Source: Ciborinia camelliae
Lineage: Eukaryota > Ascomycota > Leotiomycetes > Helotiales > Sclerotiniaceae
Assembly (NCBI GenBank): GCA_025890175.1
Contig: JANPYM010000001.1
Coordinates: 1,205,187-1,269,186, forward strand
Length of the DNA stretch: 64,000 nucleotides
Direction of reading: 5' to 3'
Below the pieces are notes generated by a model that was not told where the DNA came from, did not search any database, and saw only the letters and a program-made list of their open reading frames with translations. Of this stretch, positions 1 to 13,662 are shown piece by piece. The position numbers were made by a program, and so were the translations under genes. The stretch's first letter is position 1. Every line of letters begins with the position of its first letter.

Positions 1-2131
1 TAAGCTTTACTGGTGTTGCTTGACCTTCATCTTCCTCGACAATACGATGCTCAATCTCCCCAAAAGCTCCATTAGCCATTAGCTCATGAATCGAAAGTCT
101 TTTAGATTTTGCATGTCCGTTGACACTTGTTATATTCGGAGGAGACTCGTCGAACATTGAATCAAGAGGCGTATTTTGTGACCGTAAACTGCTTGTGGCT
201 CCCGACCTAAGTGAATCATACACAGTTTCGCTTTGGAAATCCATGTCTTCGTCTTCACCAGATACAAATCCCCTCATCTCATTGTCTGAACCAATTAAAG
301 TCGAAGATCTATCTCCCACTTCTGACATGCCATGTTTCAAGCTCAAAGTACCATAATATGACGAAGAACAATTTGTTGATACAGGAACTGTAGAAGAAAA
401 AGAAGTTGCGGCAGTACTAGACATGGGTAGGGGTGAACTAGGACTTCGAAGCGGGGCTGACGATGAGGACGATGACACGCCCAAACGAGCCAAATCGAGA
501 TTAAAAGATGATAGTCGATTGAGAGGTGGTAATGGTGATGATGTGTTCCTTCGAGGAGCATAATTGAAAGGGGCAAAGGGATCCGATGGTGACACTGGGG
601 AGAAATCTTCAATTGGAGGGCGTGGCTCTCTTTGGAAAACCATTTGGTCCATGACTGGTCGAGAGTGATGTGGGGGGGCACCATTCGCAGAAATAGATAC
701 CCTTCTTGTGTCCAATGGTAAAGGTGCAGATACATGACGCCTGCCACCATGTGTCGTTTCTGAATTTCGTTTCTTATTCCTCAAGCTTCCCGTCCTAGAT
801 ATCCAGGTGGTAGGTGAACCGAAATTCATGGAGAGTGACCGCCTTGGACGCTTCAAATCCTCGGAATTGTCTTCTTCCAGAGGTGAGCTTGGGATTTCTA
901 CCATCGTCCCTTTGTCAATTGGGCCATCACTAGTAACTCCTTCTTCGTCGTAATATCCTTCCATCTCTTCGGTTGAAACAGTGATTAGATATGGTTTTAG
1001 CAAAGTCGGTCTAACTGTATGATCTGGCATAATCCGTTTCGAGGTCCAGAGAAAGTTATGCATATTCCCATCTGATGATCTTCCGGTGGATCGTTCTTTG
1101 AAAAATTTGGTTGGTCGAGAGTTGAAATACATACGCCATGAGCTGCGAGGTGATTCACTAAATTTCCTCAATGGTGTAGCTTGTGTGGATACCGTTGACC
1201 GCCTTGGGGCAATGGGACGCGCTTGTGTTTTCGTACCTGGAGCATCTTCTATGAATCGCTGCTGCAGCGTAACCGAACGTTGATGACTGGTAGCTGGTCT
1301 TCGTAAGGTTGGTACCTGCGATTTTGATCCACTCGAAACTGTCCCACTACGATTTCTCTCCGATGTTTGCCTCTTTACCAGTTTGTTCGGGGGTAATTGT
1401 GTCGGACTGTCCCGAGGGGATGACAGTATAGGTGCCGCGGAGCCATGGGAGAATGTAAGAGAAGGCGATTCTGGCGTCATACTTGATCTAGGACTGCTAT
1501 TTCCCGATATTGGTAGAGATAATTTTCGAATCCAGGAACTGCGAGATGAAACAGAATCCCTAACAACTTCCTCCCCAGAATTCTCGTTTTGTCCATCGCC
1601 AGATCGAAGGAGTGACCATCTTCGCGCGGCGCCGTTTTGCGATGCTGTTGGGGAATCGAGTCTTGCATTTGAGGGACGTCGAAAGAATGTTGTTAAGGTT
1701 TGGGGGGCAGATGAAGAACCCGTCGCATCAGGAGTGTTGCGACTCTCTGGAGTAGCCATAGTAGAACTCGTAGGGGGTCGTGAAATGGTAGTAGAAGGTG
1801 TACCTAAACTAGAAGAATTGTCCACATTTGTAATAATGCTTTTAGGTTTCCTTTTCGAAGAAGAGCGGGAGGGAGTCGAAGTGTCTGGTCTTCCCAATGC
1901 CAGGCCAGCAGCTGCGACACCGACGGTACTTGAAGCAACAAGCTATGAAAAGGAGAAAAATAATTATTAGTTTTGAAAATTACAAGTTTAAAGAAGTGAA
2001 CCCAAATCTTGTCAAGATGCCGAGATTTCCATGCAGGGAGACCAAGGAATTAACTCGAACGAGGAGCAATAAGATATCATTAATAATATTTAAGAATGTA
2101 GATTGGAACTTACACTGGGAATGGTCTTCAT
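1..2131 (-). CDS. Large Ser/Pro-rich disordered protein, N-terminal part (runs off the left edge)
   Basis: Two exons are visible on the minus strand. Exon 1 (2131-2114) encodes only MKTIPS. A 171-nt intron (2113-1943, GTAAGT...CATAG) follows, then one frame stays open from 1942 to base 1, giving about 653 residues without a stop. The phase matches at the junction, which decides this start. The protein is rich in Ser, Pro, Thr and Arg, with basic Ser patches such as SSWIRKLSLP, PNKLVKRQTS and RPRRSLSMNF, typical of a kinase-regulated, largely unstructured protein. An acidic stretch (EDEDMDFQSE) lies near the visible end. No folded domain is seen in this part. The C-terminus, where a domain would help, is outside the window. 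A fungal Nif1/Dsf2-type protein with C-terminal Sel1 repeats is one possibility, but this is only an impression. The plus-strand frame at 1383-1970 is its antisense shadow. Confidence 0.75.
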
Positions 2132-5100
2132 CTTTCACTATTGCTTGCACCACTACCAAGAAGGAGAAGAAGTAACGGAGGAAATGTCGTAATGGTCAAG
2201 AACCTCATGAGCATCATAAGGATTCCATACCAAGATCAATTTGTCGTTTTGGGTGGTGATGGTGGTGGAAAGAGGAGGTGGTGTGGTGGTGTTATGGAGA
2301 GGAATGGGTTGGGGGGGATGATTGCTCCAAAAACACGAGAGTCGTAGATAAAGTAAATAAACACTAAAAGTTCAGAAGATAGAATTGGCAGTTCTTTCTT
2401 TTTCGATGTTTAGTAATTGCAAAGTTTCTGAAGGGATAAAGTAACGTATGTCGTACAATTCTTTTTTCTTTCTTTCTTTCTGAAATGATACAAAAAAAGA
2501 AGGGGAGAGTTGTTGAGTTGAATTGAACTCGAATTGGTTGATTGAATTGAAAGTTATTGAAATGGAAATATGTGATTGGTATTGGGTATGTGAAAAAAAG
2601 AGACTGTATAATACGGGAGGGGAAAGTTACGTACAAACGCAATGAAGTCTTTTCCTACTAGTAGAATTGAACTGAACTGAGGAATTGGATTGATGTAATG
2701 AAATCCCCCCCGCGTTATGGGTGTGGTGTTTGGTGAGAAGCTGAAATAATGACAGTACTGTCTGTACAGGAACAAGAGTTACCAGACGGTACGTATTGCG
2801 ATATCCAATGCGATATTCGATATTCGATATGCGGTCTGTGGTCTTGCGGTATGCGAAAGGCTTTTGGTTCGTTGGATTCTCGCTGGTGAATCTATCTGCA
2901 TATGGGAATGGGATGGGAATGGGATGGGATGGGATGGGATGAGATCTCAAACAAAAGGGTTGGAATTGGTATAAACCCATATAAACCCATCAATTCTAAG
3001 TCGAAAAGGGAAAAGTATCATTCAAATAATTCAATTGAATGGCTGTGAATGGATATAAGGCATTCCTTTCCATATAGATTTACACTTCTTTCTCTCTAGT
3101 CTTTTTTATCTTTCTAGATTCTGCCAAGGTTAAAATCATATTTGTGGGTCCAGAGTGGATTCTCTGATGGGACCAAACAAGCATTATCAGTAGTGAGAAT
3201 GAAATAAATGGGTCCAATTGGATCTAGCTGCAGCATTAGCGAACCGCGTTTATTTAAGTAGGAGGTCTTTCCTTGTATCGAACTTGACAAGCCAAGCCAA
3301 GGTTGAAGGTACAAACCGTACGATGAAAAGAGAATATAGTCTTTACCTGGTTATTGGTCAAGGTTATTCAAAGCTTCAATTCAACCTGGCCTGGAGATTT
3401 GACTAGGTATCCTGTCGATGAACATGAGGACCTGGTACATATCATTTTTATCGATTCGGCTATATACCTAGGTATCTACTACATACCTACTAGGTAGATG
3501 CTCTGTCTATATACGCTTTCATGAAGCGGTTGACCCTAACAACGAGATCAAGAGTCTAGAATAAGAAGAAGCTTAATGGTTTGTTAATATGTATATATAG
3601 GTACTGGCAGTATCTCATGCGAAGAAGATTCTATGTACTTCATATATCTATATGAATCTTCAAAGATACTGTATCGACTTTCAAAACTTCACGCTACTTT
3701 ACAAGTACTCACTCCCCTTCGATTGATATTCGTTGCACATCCTAGAACCCTAAAACTTAGATTAACTCTGGACCGTCCCGAGAGAAAGTCAAAAGTCAAA
3801 ACGAAAAACTAGCCCACGCGATGTTGTTATCTGTCCGTTACAATTTCCAATCTAAGTGAAATTGAGCTTCATTCTTCGGTTATCATTGGACGATATCTAG
3901 AAAAGAAGCTAGGAAGAAACACCGATACTGACACCATCACCAACGCTGATCTGACCGCTCGATCAAAAAGATGTTGGGGGCTTAGGTTGTAAAAGGTAAA
4001 GGTACTTGACCTTCAATCAAAATCTATAGGTATGTATTCAAAGTTTCAATATCTATGTACCTACCTACTTAACCAAATATCTCTATTGAAGCATTAAAAG
4101 TATCGATACTTTGAAACCTTGACAGCATCAAGACATCTCACAGCACAAACACATGTTGGGCCGGCCAGTCTTTAGTTTTGGCTAGGAAGAAAAATGATCC
4201 CCCCGCCTTTTAATCTTCTTCAATGTTTACATCCTGAAACAAGCGAGTGGTATCTTGGGGTTATCAAAATATCAAGGGTACCTAGGTACGAAATCTGGTT
4301 CACGAGTCAACGAGCAAAATTGATGAGACCATTTTTTACGATACATTTGTTATTTTTCTTTCTTTTTTGATATAGGTAGTATGTATATGAATTCGTCGGA
4401 TTTTACCTATCTGAAAGCTAGCTTGATGCATATACGGAGAGATCCTCCTCCGCCAAGAACCTAGGACAAGCTGTGATTAATATTAACTTAATATTGTATG
4501 CTGTTTCTTGCTGCTTGCTTGCTGGCTTGCTTGCTTGTATTTGCTTCTACCCATGTATCTATCCGCAACGCTGCGGTCAGCATCGGTATATACAGTATAT
4601 CTATTCATCCGAAGTCTATCTTTCCCCTTCATTCGTACTTCCACATTGGTACAACCATATGTTTCGCGGGGAGCGGGCGTGATTGATAGTACAAGTATTG
4701 AATCGCTTGCTTTGTTTCAGATGTCGACTAAAACTACTGTAACATTCATTCATTCTCCGCCGCCATGCAGCCAGCTTACGGGCATTTCTATCGGCAGAGC
4801 TCCTTTGGGATGCTTGAATCAATTGAGGTCTGATTACTCTATTGATTGCTAATTAATCGCCCGGAAATACAATCCCATAGTATTAAGTATCATCTGTATA
4901 TATAAAAGGGCTGATATGGAAAAAGTAAACATCTTCCGAAGATCAACAGGTCAAATATTACCTACCTACCTACCTACCTATTGTCATGTTATGATTTTAC
5001 CTCTTTCGTTCAAGGCTGCGAAGGCTCATAGCCGCCACACTTTTAATTAACACACACAAGGGTCTTCTATGGCGGAACACTTCTTTTACCGATTGCGAAT

Positions 5101-7510
5101 GGCTGGATAGCTGGATGCTGTAGGGAGTACAGGTTACAAACTAATAATAATTTACTAGGTAGGTCTGGTAGGTCTGGTAGGTTGCAACTTCCAATTGCTA
5201 TAGATGGAAGGAAATGATGTATGTACGCACGGGCCTTAAGGTAACCAAAAAAAACCCCCAATCAATCCCTCCTTCCTGCGAGGGGTTATTAGAGTATGAT
5301 CATCAGCTTGAGCATTGAGCAACGAGCAATGAGGGGGAGGCGAAAAAGAAATGCTTATCCCCGGAGTGTATGTACGGTATGATGATCATGATATTTTCCA
5401 TTTTTGTTTGATTCGTGATATCGTATCGTATTGTATATACCCAGGAACTTGACGTAAACGGGGGAGTTTTGCTTGCTCGATTGCTTGCGTCCTTACTTGC
5501 ATCGCATTGCATTGGAGGATTCTTTACGACGCTGATATATCTATCCCATACCAAGAAAAGAAAAGATACAACCGCATCATTAGACTATCATTTGTCTATT
5601 TTGCACTCCCAGTCCAGGAAGGCATATTCCCCGTCATGGTTGACAGACTTGCGTATTTTATTATCCAATGAACGAATGTAGATACAAAAAAGGCCAGTTG
5701 CAAACTTGCAGTACCTTCACCTTCTCACTAACCCTGTCCCTGCTTGCATAGCACCATCTTCGAACCAAGATTCTTTTCTTTGATCGGTATGAAATACGAG
5801 CGAATAGACAGACTAGTAGTAGTGCGCCGGGCTTTTCAGCTGATCGCATTCGATATGAATGAGCATCAAACAGTTTCAATTCGGTATCTTATCTTATGAT
5901 CAAATCTAGAAGAACAGCTTTCGGACTTGACCGGTTTGTTGGTATTAGGACGTACCTATATAGGGAATAACCTCAATGGCGGGACGAGGTATCTAGATGA
6001 GAAGTGATCAATTAGAAGGGAATGCTTCGTTTACTTCTTCTACGCCAGAACCCTAGCGGAGATAAACGAAAACGAGGCTAGAACGTGATAACGAAGTTAA
6101 ACGAACAGGTACGGCTTAGAATATCTATTGGTTCTATTCCAAGGTTCCTCCAATATAGCGAGACATTTTCTTACTGTCTATCCAATGGCCCGCTTCTTTC
6201 TCCCAACATGGTATTCATTCCTACAACTCCCAAGTTCCAAGTTCCAACATCATTGACCGAGTTGCTCTCCTACCGATCTGCATGATCCATTTATGAAAGA
6301 AATTTGAGCTCTAAAGATATGGATGGACGTAGTACGAACCCCAGTGGGGACTCAGAACGGTTCCTGAATCCTCACATATCACTCCAAGCTCCCATGTATG
6401 AATTTGCCGCCGAGCTAGGTCTACCCTTCATAACCTATAACTGAGAACTGACAACTCATACATACATAACCCACCATCCCTTCCCCTCGCAAACCGCGCA
6501 CGCCACAGGAAATTTTTCTGACTGCTCCCCATCAAAAGGTTCAGAGTGGATCCCCAGGTCCTCGTAGGAGAGATTTCGATGAAGCAAGCTTCCAGAAACA
6601 CAACATGATCATTTTTTTCTCCTTCTGGTGGCCAAATTATTGGATAGCCTTGTTCTGGTACTCCATACATCTGCAGCCCGCATATGCATTCAAACCTCCC
6701 ACCACGGCTTGGTACGAAGCGTACCTATTATCACTCGTACCATATCTTTTGTGCCAGTACCTGGATTTCTCGATCCATAGATCGTACTAAATAAGACATG
6801 GGCTTCGGCGACATACTAAGTCTGTATGTATCAATATGTAGAGATTTACCTTGCATCTGGGAAGCTAGTTGAGATCAGCACTATTGAGTTTTGGGATTTT
6901 TGGGATTTTGGGGGGGAGTTTTTCTTGGTCTTTGATTGCATTTTCGTCTTTTTAAACTTGGGAGATGTTTTGATTTTGTAAAGGAGTCGCGGTCTGAAGC
7001 GATGACGCGTTAGATTCGCGATAAGATAGGATGAAGAGAAATGAATATTGAAGTTTGTTCTTTTTTTGTTGCAAAATGAAATAAATAAATAAAACTCGAT
7101 CAGATTATATTCTTTTTTTTTCAATCTTAGATATACAATCAATACGTTTCAATCGAAATCTATCAGGCGAAATATCAACTAATAATATCACAATTCAATT
7201 AAATTTAATCAATTCCTTATCGCCGTTACATATTCAATTACTGTGCCGTCCATCTACAATACCTACCGAAAACTACTCGCTGCATCTATCACCGTCGTTA
7301 CACATTCAATATCATGCTGTCTGTTTACAATAATTCTGTAAATTACCCGCTGCATCCATCACCGCCTCTCCAATTTCCCATCTCCAAAGTATCTTCCCAT
7401 TCTGCCCTTTTTGATATTATAATTTACAAAAGCGAGGTTATATGTTCTGCCAGCCTATAAGTGGTTTTCTGAATGATACGTTAACCCTCCAAAAGTAAGT
7501 TTATATTTAG
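2132..7510. other. Long intergenic region without a supported gene
   Basis: Only short, unconserved-looking frames occur here. The left end is the leader/promoter side of the minus-strand gene ending at 2131. A short GGGAT-type tandem run lies near 2912-2942. Many ACCTA/TAGGT palindromic clusters are present (about 3466-3497, 4060-4072, 4962-4981, 5157-5180). I see no tRNA, 5S rRNA or transposon coding sequence. Confidence 0.6.
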
Positions 7511-8020
7511 GCCAAGGCTGCCGCCATCGTTGCCAAGAGCAACGATAGGTACTCTGAGAGAATGACTATGGTCCAACGATTCGCGATGTGCATTTTTAGC
7601 ATACAGCGACGAGGACGATTTCCAAAGCACAGTAATCTAGGGTTCCGGGGTGATGCAACCCGGTGCTCACGATGCTTGTTTTCGTTGTTCAAATCGTTCT
7701 TCCCCATACCTACCCGGAGTGCATCCAGGTCCCCGTCTAGCAAGTCACGAGCCTCGGGGTCTGGGCGCGCTCGTGTGCTGCTTGTGTAATCAGTATTCCG
7801 GCTGCAATGCGCGTGCTGCGGGACGGGTCCATCGGCGAAGTTTTGGGATTTATTGCTGCAGCGACTAATGCACTAGCCGCCGAGGGTGCACCGTGGCTCA
7901 AGCTGCCCCTATTGCAGACGAGGATGGTGATGGTGATGGTAATGAGTGTGATGAGTGTGCTGCGCGTCAATTGTTTGGTAAATTACACCATTCTGCTGAT
8001 GATGAACGTCGAAACTAATC
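7507..8020. other. GC-richer island with overlapping open frames on both strands (possible small gene or pseudogene)
   Basis: This block stands out from AT-richer surroundings. On the plus strand a frame is open for 93 codons from just after a TAG at 7508-7510 to a stop at 7787-7789. A second plus frame (7650-8014) is Cys-rich, with CFRC, CCLC and CDEC motifs. It is interrupted by a single TAA near 7868 and ends in an acidic DEDGDGDG stretch. On the minus strand a frame is open for about 121 codons (7872-7507). None has a convincing start, promoter or intron that joins the pieces, so coding status and strand are unresolved. It may be a decayed or very young gene. Confidence 0.3.
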
Positions 8021-9359
8021 GGTCCCGAGTTTTAGTGAGACGAGGGCGAGATGTAAGAGGATTGTAAACATGAATAGTATGTTATCGGCCGAAGCTTGAT
8101 CAAATATTCTAGAATTGCCCACTCTCCATATCAAGCCATATATATTGCCATCTCCCTAACCCTTTTGATACCGCGACACAGGCCACGTGGAGATGTTCCC
8201 AGATTCTTTGCTCTTTTCTCTTCTCTTTAGGTTAGCTTCGTGTCTTCCCATATAAGTAGACTCCTGCACCCAGATCTTAGCTAGAGAGCAGATGATATGA
8301 TACTATTCAACCCTCTCTTCTTTTATCCCCAAGAAAGGAGGCCAACTGGCCCTCTCATACCTCTTACAAGGAAGGGGTTTATTTTCTCTAGCTTTAGATT
8401 CTAAGGAAATCGAATCTGCTTCTTTCACACTGCTCGAATACGCTCGAATACTACAATCTCTCTAGATTTCAACATATTTTACCGTTTCGTAGGCAGTACT
8501 CGAGCAAGTCAGAGGGAGGAAATTGAGAACTCAAAAGAGATGCTATATTACTTTATGATTGGAGTAGTCCTAGGTATCATTATTATGATATACTACCGAG
8601 TAGTTCTACACTTGCATTGCCCATCTGATTAGATGGGACATTGCGTCTGAGAGTGAGGTAGTCCTGGTGTTCTAACAGTTCTACGTTTGATTATGCCCTA
8701 GCATATCCGTCGAGGACAAGAGAGCATTCAGGAGAGCCCATCTAGACCACACAACCATCTGGGATATGTACGGTCATAGGAAGTATATCCAATATGCCCC
8801 ATCCCATCTATTTTGACCTACAGTAGTACGAGTCCTGAGATCTAGCAGATCGCGGGACTTCCCGAGGCCTAGGATAAAATATCCCGGATGAGAATCCAAA
8901 CCCGGATTTCTTAGCCAAGGCGAACTTATTACATCCAATGAGAGCAAGTATCCTGAAACTCCCGGGATCCTAGGATTCCGAGTCTCGAGCGTCATGCGAA
9001 AATTGACCGAATCCAGCCAGAATTCCATGCCGCGACCATACTCTCTCTCTTGGTTATCACGGGCTCTTCGATTGTGTCTAGGTTTTTGAGAACAACAATT
9101 ATATCCCCGATTTGAAATGCACATGTGGGATCGAATTCCCCGCATTATTGTTGGAGATAATTACTACATGATAATACCTAACATTCTAGATTCGTCTACA
9201 TTCTTCCGACCCAACAACCGAAAAATTGCTTCCTTACATCAAAAGCCCTCTTCTTGAACCACCTTCCCCGTTTGGGGAAAATGCATCATTCTTATAATCC
9301 ACGATCCTTTTTGACCGCACGAAATATTGCAGATCCGTGCTGCGATGATGTGGAATTGA
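8021..9359. other. Intergenic, nothing supported
   Basis: AT-rich DNA with short frames only. The 123-codon minus frame at 8774-9145 has no recognisable domain, no leader and no splice structure, so I do not call it a gene. Confidence 0.5.
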
Positions 9360-11084
9360 GTCGTTCCCTTGCAATGGAGAACACGATAAGAAATTTCGAA
9401 ATAATATATTCTCCATCCAACTCGTCGCTTCCGATGCTGCAGGTTGTGTTCGGGGGGTTGTTCTCTTGTATATCCTTGATTCGTCTTTCTCAATCGGTTA
9501 TGTATTTAAATTGGGGATATTCTTCAATTTAGGGTTATTCTCTTGCCATGGTCAAATCTTTTGTACGGAATAAGCGATTGATTCACTCTAGATTCCATCA
9601 TCGTTTATACATAGATATATCTGTTGTCCTTCCCAAGTCACCCCAAGTTCACTTAATCTGGCCCGTTTTCTAAATAAAGCTCTCCGGTTTATGATCAGCC
9701 TTTCCTAGAATCCATTCCTTCTCATCCTAAGTACGTTCACCATAAATATGGGAGGGATATCGAAACAGATTTCTTGACCCTCCATTTCCACATCAGCTTG
9801 GCCTATCTATTCTAAAAGACAAGTTCCTGCAATTCCTTAGATATGTCGCGAATACCATCAGATCTCTCCCCATTTATAACTTACATATAGGGCTTTCCCC
9901 CCTAGGTTTAAAAGTAACCTCGTCTTTTCTTCTTCTCTTTCCGGCTCCATAAATAACACGTTTCGTCATCTAGATCTTTTTGATGAAGAATCCCTATCTA
10001 ATTTATTTGGTAGATACAGATAGTAGCTCACCTCTGGATTAGTTCTCTAGAAATCAGAATAGCACAGATCAGAACACGCGAAAAATCTATATTGACCCGC
10101 TTTCTACACATAGCAAGCATTTGTTGGTACCTACCTAAGTATTTCAGTCTACAAAAGATACCTAATAATCCTCAATTTCTATTCCCAATTTTCAAAAATA
10201 AGATAGATAAGTTCCCCCCCCCCCCCCCCAAAAACCGGTTCCCGGATTAAATTAAACATTCCAAAAATGACTCTTTATGACGGGAGGTAATCAATAGCTT
10301 AGCTGAATACCGACTACTCTTTATTTTTATCTATGTGTGTAAGTATGTATCATTAGGTACCTTAAAAGAGGGTGATATATATCACCTCATGAATAGAATC
10401 CTAGGATCCATTGAAATGATGAGTGCTTCAATTGCTTCAATTTTTGATTCTACCTATGAATTGCAATGAAGATTAACTTATACGTCCCCTCTCCTTCCCT
10501 TCGGCTACTCTATTCGTGTGAGCTTGTGGGTGGTGCTGTGCTGTGCTCGCGTGGGACGTTGGACGGATTGAAGAGGGCAACTACTCGCTGACCTATGGTC
10601 TATTTATACTTAACTTAACTTCTACCAAGGAGCTACATAGTATACTAAATATATTCATCCATTCATTCCTCTTTCAACGACGCTGGATTTTGCTTCCTTT
10701 CCAGAGAATTTACAATACCAATACCAATACCAACTCGCTGATAAGTCTTATAAAGGGTACCTACGGTCATCGCAAACCCAGGAACAGAACATATCACCAG
10801 TACCTACTAATTTCCAATACAATATTTTCCACGCAATAATCTTGATGGAAAGATATCCCAAAGCAAGCCCTCAAATCTTTATCCATGACAATATAACCCC
10901 AATCCAACAATATTATCCACGTGTGTATGTTTAAGAAGCTGAGAAGTTTCAAGGCATCAGGCTATTATTATTCAACTGAATATCCTTTGTGCAATTAATA
11001 CCTATACCGATATAGCGAAATACCATTCAAAGGTAAGGTAATCAATCACTCGACGCCATCCATCCATATATGTATATAAAATTA
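9360..11084. repeat. Left copy of a 1.7 kb exact duplication abutting the assembly gap
   Basis: This 1725-nt segment starts GTCGTTCCCTTGCAATGG and ends TATATAAAATTA immediately before the N run. The same sequence restarts right after the Ns. The copies read identically as far as I can compare. The whole 5-nt length difference is explained by one poly-C run: 16 C here (from 10214) against 11 C in the right copy. No coding sequence is supported; the 98-codon frame at 10543-10839 is simply present twice. Confidence 0.9.
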
Positions 11085-11094
11085 NNNNNNNNNN
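11085..11094. other. Assembly gap (10 N)
   Basis: Ten unresolved bases lie exactly between the two copies of the 1.7 kb duplication, so the true gap length is probably unknown or negative (overlapping contig ends). Confidence 0.98.
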
Positions 11095-12814
11095 GTCGTT
11101 CCCTTGCAATGGAGAACACGATAAGAAATTTCGAAATAATATATTCTCCATCCAACTCGTCGCTTCCGATGCTGCAGGTTGTGTTCGGGGGGTTGTTCTC
11201 TTGTATATCCTTGATTCGTCTTTCTCAATCGGTTATGTATTTAAATTGGGGATATTCTTCAATTTAGGGTTATTCTCTTGCCATGGTCAAATCTTTTGTA
11301 CGGAATAAGCGATTGATTCACTCTAGATTCCATCATCGTTTATACATAGATATATCTGTTGTCCTTCCCAAGTCACCCCAAGTTCACTTAATCTGGCCCG
11401 TTTTCTAAATAAAGCTCTCCGGTTTATGATCAGCCTTTCCTAGAATCCATTCCTTCTCATCCTAAGTACGTTCACCATAAATATGGGAGGGATATCGAAA
11501 CAGATTTCTTGACCCTCCATTTCCACATCAGCTTGGCCTATCTATTCTAAAAGACAAGTTCCTGCAATTCCTTAGATATGTCGCGAATACCATCAGATCT
11601 CTCCCCATTTATAACTTACATATAGGGCTTTCCCCCCTAGGTTTAAAAGTAACCTCGTCTTTTCTTCTTCTCTTTCCGGCTCCATAAATAACACGTTTCG
11701 TCATCTAGATCTTTTTGATGAAGAATCCCTATCTAATTTATTTGGTAGATACAGATAGTAGCTCACCTCTGGATTAGTTCTCTAGAAATCAGAATAGCAC
11801 AGATCAGAACACGCGAAAAATCTATATTGACCCGCTTTCTACACATAGCAAGCATTTGTTGGTACCTACCTAAGTATTTCAGTCTACAAAAGATACCTAA
11901 TAATCCTCAATTTCTATTCCCAATTTTCAAAAATAAGATAGATAAGTTCCCCCCCCCCCAAAAACCGGTTCCCGGATTAAATTAAACATTCCAAAAATGA
12001 CTCTTTATGACGGGAGGTAATCAATAGCTTAGCTGAATACCGACTACTCTTTATTTTTATCTATGTGTGTAAGTATGTATCATTAGGTACCTTAAAAGAG
12101 GGTGATATATATCACCTCATGAATAGAATCCTAGGATCCATTGAAATGATGAGTGCTTCAATTGCTTCAATTTTTGATTCTACCTATGAATTGCAATGAA
12201 GATTAACTTATACGTCCCCTCTCCTTCCCTTCGGCTACTCTATTCGTGTGAGCTTGTGGGTGGTGCTGTGCTGTGCTCGCGTGGGACGTTGGACGGATTG
12301 AAGAGGGCAACTACTCGCTGACCTATGGTCTATTTATACTTAACTTAACTTCTACCAAGGAGCTACATAGTATACTAAATATATTCATCCATTCATTCCT
12401 CTTTCAACGACGCTGGATTTTGCTTCCTTTCCAGAGAATTTACAATACCAATACCAATACCAACTCGCTGATAAGTCTTATAAAGGGTACCTACGGTCAT
12501 CGCAAACCCAGGAACAGAACATATCACCAGTACCTACTAATTTCCAATACAATATTTTCCACGCAATAATCTTGATGGAAAGATATCCCAAAGCAAGCCC
12601 TCAAATCTTTATCCATGACAATATAACCCCAATCCAACAATATTATCCACGTGTGTATGTTTAAGAAGCTGAGAAGTTTCAAGGCATCAGGCTATTATTA
12701 TTCAACTGAATATCCTTTGTGCAATTAATACCTATACCGATATAGCGAAATACCATTCAAAGGTAAGGTAATCAATCACTCGACGCCATCCATCCATATA
12801 TGTATATAAAATTA
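11095..12814. repeat. Right copy of the 1.7 kb exact duplication
   Basis: 1720 nt matching 9360-11084. After the shared end TATATAAAATTA the sequence continues uniquely (TATATTCCAGAC). Together with the gap position this pattern is what two overlapping but unmerged contig ends would give. Confidence 0.9.
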
Positions 12815-13557
12815 TATATTCCAGACTTCATTCAGCCAAGGAGGAGGAATTCAATATACATCGCGATCTATATCTTTTAATTCCTTAACCCGGGCTAATG
12901 GAATAAATTTACACTACTAACTAGACTTAAACGCGCGCTAAGCTTGAGATTGAGGATCGAGATGCGCTCGCTATGGTTGGAATATTCGTTCTGCAGATTA
13001 TGATGTATGCCGCATTTTAATCTCTCTTACACACACACTCATCAGTCCCTCTCTCAGCAAGAAGTCCAATCATCAACTTCCTAATCACTAGGTATAAATA
13101 CCTATATCCACAACGAGAATCCAACTCCCCCCCAAACACATTCTTAAACCTGCACCGACACTTTCCACTTTCCATCACCTCACTGCTTTCTCACAAATCA
13201 AGTGATTATGAGTTAAGCGCTCAATGTACCTACCTGCATTCCTCTTCCTCTTCCGCTGTCCGTATGAATGTTTGTTATTGATTGTCTTTCCAGAATCCAT
13301 ATCATATCATATCATAGCTCTCTATCGATCGATCGATCGATATGCAAGACCCCGTGACGGGCCTCGTACTATTTCTTGCTGTGAATTCTCCTCTCTTCAG
13401 TTCTCGGTTCCAGCTCAAATCTGAAATCTGAAATCTCAAATTGCAAATTGCAAGTATTCAGTCCATATGCAGGATCTAAAGTCCGCTTGATAATTAGATT
13501 ATCACGATGGAATGAATCTTCCCTCCAACAAAGAAAGAATCTCCTCTCCTCTCCTCT

Positions 13558-13662
13558 CCAAAATCCAAAATCCAAAATCCAAAATCCAAAATCCAAAATC
13601 CAAAATCCAAAATCCAAAATCCAAAATCCAAAATCCAAAATCCAAAATCCAAAATCCAAAAT
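13558..13662. repeat. 7-bp tandem repeat, (CCAAAAT) x15
   Basis: Fifteen perfect copies of a 7-mer (105 bp). Because 7 is not a multiple of 3, it opens all three frames on both strands and produces artefactual 60-149 codon frames. Confidence 0.95.

Noticed and set aside
1383..1970. 195-codon plus-strand frame
   Set aside because: Antisense shadow of the continuous minus-strand exon, which has a consistent intron and protein-like composition.
10543..12569. Two identical 98-codon frames
   Set aside because: The same frame counted twice in the duplicated segment; non-ATG start, low-complexity product, no gene support.
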